From the NCBI GenBank assembly GCA_041687755.1, contig JBDNJM010000088.1:1-39813 (forward strand): a stretch of DNA of 39,813 bases, in the 5' to 3' direction. The translations under genes and the position numbers were made by a program. The notes below the pieces were generated by a model that did not search any database, was not told where the DNA came from, and saw only the letters and a list, made by a program, of their open reading frames with translations. Shown in pieces: positions 36,697 through 39,813 of this stretch (positions are counted from its first letter, which is position 1; every line of letters begins with the position of its first letter). This DNA comes from JBDNJM01 sp041687755 (GTDB lineage: Bacteria > Planctomycetota > UBA1135 > GCA-002686595).

Positions 36697-38172
36697 TTAG
36701 TCGCCCTCGTGGAAGGTTCCGTCGTCGTGGAAGTGGCCGCCCTCGTCCGGGCCTCCGTTGCGCTGGTTCGCGAGGTTGAGCTCGTAGGCGCCCGCCAGAA
36801 CGACCTCGTCGCCGGCAGCTAGGCCGGCGGGGATCGCGACCCAGCGCCCGTCGTCCGCGCCCATCCGGACCTCCACGCGCACAACGGAGTCCAGATCCTC
36901 TGGGTCCCGGCGATACAGCACGTAAGCCAATCCGTCGCGCACGATCGCGGCGCGCGGAACGGCTGGCACGGCCTGCTCCTCGCCCTCGATGACAAGCTCC
37001 AAGAACGCCGCGACGCCCGGTCGCGCCCAGGTCGCCGCAGCGTCCAGGACGTCAGGAACGGCGATGAGCGTCAACGTGCGCTCCAGGGGATGCGCCTCCA
37101 GCCCGATCGTCAACCGCGCGGGGAGCCCCGGGCTCGGCACCACCCCCGGTCCCTCCGACGGCACAATCCGCACCGCCTGCCCCTCCTGCAAGAGGCCAAG
37201 ATCCGCCTGTAGGCCGAGCGCCCGGAACCGCAGGCGCGTCGGATCGACCACCGACAGCACGCTGGTCGTCGGCTCGACAAACGCGCCGTCGGTGACGGCG
37301 AGGGCCTCGACGACCCCCGCCTCCCGGGCCCGCACTTCGATCCACTCGACAGTTTGGTAGTACGGCGTCGACACGCCCTCGTGAACGACTTCCCGCTCCA
37401 GCTCCACCTGCGGCACGCCCGTAGCCATCGCCGCCCGGTGCAGGGCGTGCTCGCGGGCGCGCTCCGCGTTGAGGCGCCGCGTGCGCGCCAGCTCCAGCTC
37501 TGCCTCAAGCCCGGGCAGGCTCGCGCGCAGCTCGGCGGCCTCCACCTCGAGCTCCGCGTGCTTGAAGTCCATTTCGGCAAGGGCTGCCAAGCGCTTCTCG
37601 AGCAGGGCCACGCGCCCTTGCGCTTCCGTCGCGCGCGCCTCGGCGACACCGATCTCGGCCTCGGCCGTGTCGATGTCCTGCTCCGCCAGGATGGTCTCGT
37701 GCAGGAACTCCTGCCACGTCGGCGAGCGGTAGCGGAACAACACCTGACCCGGCTCGACGCGCTCGTACTGGTCCACCGCCAGCTCGACCGTCCCGGCCAG
37801 CGCCATGCGGTACTCCACGCGCGCCCGCGGCTGCAGCTCAAAGGCCCCCGGGACCCGACGCGTGCGTTCGACTCTGCGCAACTCGACGGTCGCGAACTCC
37901 AGCCCCAGGTTGCTGCGCACGACCTCGGGCAGCTCGATCCGGTCGCCCTCGACGTGCAGCTCGCTCTCTGGACCGCTCGCATCGTCGGCCGGCTCGTGGC
38001 TGTGATCCGCATCCGGCCCGTGGTCGTGACCGTCCTCCTCCATCGGCTCGGCGCGCTTGCACGCGCCCAGTGGCACCAGCAGAAGCACGAACAAGCACCC
38101 GAGCAGTTCCCCGACTCTCCGACTTGAGCCCAAGCCGCGGCCCGACCTCAAACACGTGGACTTAGCGTTCAT
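36697..38172 (-). CDS. czcB: efflux RND periplasmic adaptor (membrane fusion) lipoprotein
   Basis: About 491 residues from the ATG at 38172, which overlaps the end of the outer-membrane gene by 11 bases; an ATG at 38193 is possible. The signal peptide ends in a lipobox, VPLGAC with Cys38, so it is a lipoprotein. Two His-rich ends are notable: DGHDHGPDADHSHEP just after the lipidated Cys and GGHFHDDGTFHEGD at the C-terminus, both plausible metal-binding tails. Between them are the barrel-sandwich lipoyl halves (VEYRMALAGTVELAVDQYER and WIEVRAREAGVVEALAVTDG), an alpha-hairpin (about 165-265) and a beta-barrel. The adaptor links the RND pump to the outer-membrane channel. Confidence 0.9.
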   Translation of the reverse strand: MNAKSTCLRSGRGLGSSRRVGELLGCLFVLLLVPLGACKRAEPMEEDGHDHGPDADHSHEPADDASGPESELHVEGDRIELPEVVRSNLGLEFATVELRRVERTRRVPGAFELQPRARVEYRMALAGTVELAVDQYERVEPGQVLFRYRSPTWQEFLHETILAEQDIDTAEAEIGVAEARATEAQGRVALLEKRLAALAEMDFKHAELEVEAAELRASLPGLEAELELARTRRLNAERAREHALHRAAMATGVPQVELEREVVHEGVSTPYYQTVEWIEVRAREAGVVEALAVTDGAFVEPTTSVLSVVDPTRLRFRALGLQADLGLLQEGQAVRIVPSEGPGVVPSPGLPARLTIGLEAHPLERTLTLIAVPDVLDAAATWARPGVAAFLELVIEGEEQAVPAVPRAAIVRDGLAYVLYRRDPEDLDSVVRVEVRMGADDGRWVAIPAGLAAGDEVVLAGAYELNLANQRNGGPDEGGHFHDDGTFHEGD

Positions 38173-39592
38173 CGTTGCGCTCCTGCAGCTCATTCATTTC
38201 AGGTGGGGACGGCGGTCCGGTCCAATAGCGCAGCTCCGCGTCGTTCGCCGATAGGTCCGCGCAGGCCGTCACCCAGTCCAGCTCCGCGCCGAGCGAGCGG
38301 GTCAGGCTCTGGAGCAGCAGCAGGCTAGACCCTTCGCCGATCTGCAGCAGCGCCAGCGCGTCCTCGAGCTGGCGCTCCGCCAGGGGCAGCACCTGCTGCT
38401 CGTACTCCGCCCGCAGGAGCGCCAGGTTGTCGCTGAGTCCCCGGGCGATCGCCAAGCGCGAGCCGATGCGCTCCAGCTCGACTTCGCACTGCACGCGCAC
38501 GAGCTCACGGCCCGCCTCCGCGCGAGCGATGCCCTGGCGATTCGCATTGAACACCGGCACCGGAATGCCCGCCACGAAACCGATCCGCGACTGCCCACTG
38601 TCCGACTCGAATTGGGGCCCCAGCAGCAGATCCGGCCACTGGCGCGCGATCTGCAGGCGTAGGCGCTGCTCGGCGACTTCATAGGCGGCCCGACGCTCGA
38701 CCAGCCGCGGATGGCGCTCAATCCAGGCCTGCCCCAAACCGCTTCCGGCGGGGTCCGGCTTGCTCGTGATGTCGGCCGGGACCCACTTGAGCTCGGCCTC
38801 GGGCGCGAGCCCGAGCAGCGCGCGCAGCTCGAGTTCGGCAGCGGCCCGCTGGCCCTGCAGGCGCAGCGCGGCCGCGGCCTGACGCGCGCGCTCGACGCCG
38901 AACAGGGCCGCCTCCGTGCGCGGCAGCTCCCCGCTGTCGACCAGCCCTTGGACGCCCGTCGAGAGCTCGTCGAGCGCCGCCACGAACGCCTCGAGCGCCG
39001 CGATGCTGCGGACGGTGCCCGACCACGCGGCCCACGCTTGACGCACGTTCCGCACGAGCTCCCACTCCGCGGCCGCCACCCCGGCCAGTGCTTGATCGAC
39101 GTTGGCACCGCCCAGCTCGCGCGCCGCCGCGAGGCGATCGGAGAGCGGAATCGAGAAGCTCAGATTCGAGATGCTGACCCACGGATCGGACACGCTCTCC
39201 GCGATCCGCAGGGCCTCCACGCCGACCTGGGGGTCGCTCCAAAGGCCCGCCTCGCGAGCAGCTGAGGTCGCGACTCCCGCACGCGCTCGGGCCTGCCTCA
39301 GGTCCGGGTTGAACACCAGCGCGAGGGCGAGCGCTTCCGAGAGCTCGACTCCGTCGGAGAGCTCGAACCCATCAACATCGATCCCGGCTCGCACAGCCGC
39401 GCCGTCCTCCAAGGCCGTCGCCGCCTTGGACGTTCGGGCGCGCCAGGCCGCCGCGTGCGCCGTCAGGTCGAGCGCACGCGCCTCGTAGCTACGGCACCCT
39501 GCAACGCCAGCCAGCGTCGCGCAGACTGCGGCAACGAGGGGCAACCGTCCCCCGCTGCGGCCGGGGCGATGCCCTGCGATCCCGGCGCGCAC
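38162..39592 (-). CDS. czcC: outer-membrane efflux channel lipoprotein (CzcC/TolC family)
   Basis: About 476 residues if started at the GTG at 39592, which gives a good lipoprotein signal: basic N-region, hydrophobic core and lipobox LAGVAGC with Cys33. In-frame ATGs at 39739 and 39712 would add about 40-49 residues that look untranslated. Two outer-membrane-efflux-protein repeats follow (ELSEALALALVFNPDLRQAR for the first; HPRLVERRAAYEVAEQRLRL and PDLLLGPQFESDSGQSRIGF for the second), consistent with a trimeric channel. It is the first gene of the probable operon, overlapping the adaptor gene by 11 bases. No metal-responsive regulator gene is in the window; it could lie beyond the right edge. 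Confidence 0.87.
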   Translation of the reverse strand: MRAGIAGHRPGRSGGRLPLVAAVCATLAGVAGCRSYEARALDLTAHAAAWRARTSKAATALEDGAAVRAGIDVDGFELSDGVELSEALALALVFNPDLRQARARAGVATSAAREAGLWSDPQVGVEALRIAESVSDPWVSISNLSFSIPLSDRLAAARELGGANVDQALAGVAAAEWELVRNVRQAWAAWSGTVRSIAALEAFVAALDELSTGVQGLVDSGELPRTEAALFGVERARQAAAALRLQGQRAAAELELRALLGLAPEAELKWVPADITSKPDPAGSGLGQAWIERHPRLVERRAAYEVAEQRLRLQIARQWPDLLLGPQFESDSGQSRIGFVAGIPVPVFNANRQGIARAEAGRELVRVQCEVELERIGSRLAIARGLSDNLALLRAEYEQQVLPLAERQLEDALALLQIGEGSSLLLLQSLTRSLGAELDWVTACADLSANDAELRYWTGPPSPPEMNELQERNDER

Positions 39593-39768
39593 TCGTGGCA
39601 CGGACCCGCAGGAAGGGCCTGCAGCGAACGGGTGGAAGTCGCCGTGGTTCAAGGTATGGGAGCGGTTGCTCGGGGTGGTGTACCAGTAGGTCTGTAAATG
39701 CGCTGGCCGCATGCTGAGCCGCTCCTCGGTTCGGAGCATCGTCCGATTCTTCGGGCGCTCCCGAGCCG
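39593..39768. promoter_or_regulatory. czc operon upstream region
   Basis: About 175 bases between the operon's first gene and the hairpin at 39769. It should contain the czc promoter. I see no clear -35/-10 pair or metal-regulator operator (e.g. MerR-type spaced dyad), only the in-frame upstream ATGs noted for the channel gene. Confidence 0.3.
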
Positions 39769-39798
39769 CAGCGGCAGCCCCCGAGGGGGCTGCCGCTG
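39769..39798. terminator. strong hairpin at window edge
   Basis: CAGCGGCAGCCCCC (39769-39782) pairs perfectly with GGGGGCTGCCGCTG (39785-39798), effectively a 13-bp stem with a CGAG tetraloop. It lies upstream of the czc operon and probably ends transcription of a gene beyond the right edge. There is no long U tract. Confidence 0.7.
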
Positions 39799-39813
39799 AA
39801 GGCGGCCGAGGCA

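Overview
This 39.8 kb window is GC-rich (roughly two thirds G+C by eye), densely coding and chromosomal in character. It looks like a member of the Planctomycetota. Evidence for that: two giant ECF sigma factors fused through a membrane segment to carboxypeptidase-regulatory-like domains; secreted beta-propeller proteins with a shared C-terminal module; a monomeric NADP isocitrate dehydrogenase; and C-rich leaders without Shine-Dalgarno sequences. The lineage call is inference from gene content. I see no rRNA, tRNA, CRISPR array, insertion sequence or phage gene.

Layout. 1-9.6 kb: a secreted tricorn-protease homologue (-) is divergent from a secreted M1 zinc metallopeptidase (+) followed by a DUF6702-type protein. 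A YVTN beta-propeller protein (-) converges on the latter with a 4-base stop overlap. 9.6-11 kb: about 600 bp without a gene, then a broken histidine phosphatase gene with an in-frame TAG. 10.9-13.9 kb: a minus-strand run of DUF72 protein, GNAT-VOC fusion and formylglycine-generating enzyme (FGE), the last two overlapping by 4 bases. 14.0-16.7 kb: a membrane-anchored GspG-like protein and a diheme cytochrome c peroxidase-like protein converge on a strong hairpin. 17.2-21.3 kb: a family 2 glycosyltransferase (-) is divergent from a four-part fusion of TPR, degenerate glycosyltransferase, sulfotransferase and methyltransferase. 21.4-29.2 kb: two ECF sigma/transmembrane/carboxypeptidase-regulatory fusions flank a SulP anion transporter. 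29.5-31.7 kb: monomeric isocitrate dehydrogenase. 31.8-33.2 kb: a secreted HAF-repeat protein. 33.5-39.6 kb: a CzcCBA-type heavy-metal efflux operon (-).

How the genes may work together. The tricorn/M1 pair resembles the Thermoplasma tricorn plus F2/F3 aminopeptidase pathway, but both proteins carry export signals, so it would act outside the cytoplasm. FGE (sulfatase activation), the sulfotransferase fusion and SulP suggest a loose sulfated-glycan theme. The two sigma fusions share a juxtamembrane LD-x2-H-x-G-x-R-x2-W motif and are the best candidates for an under-described signalling system: membrane-tethered sigma factors with large non-cytoplasmic sensor regions and no separate anti-sigma factor beside them. 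The czc genes form an ordinary metal-resistance operon, with His-rich tails on the adaptor.
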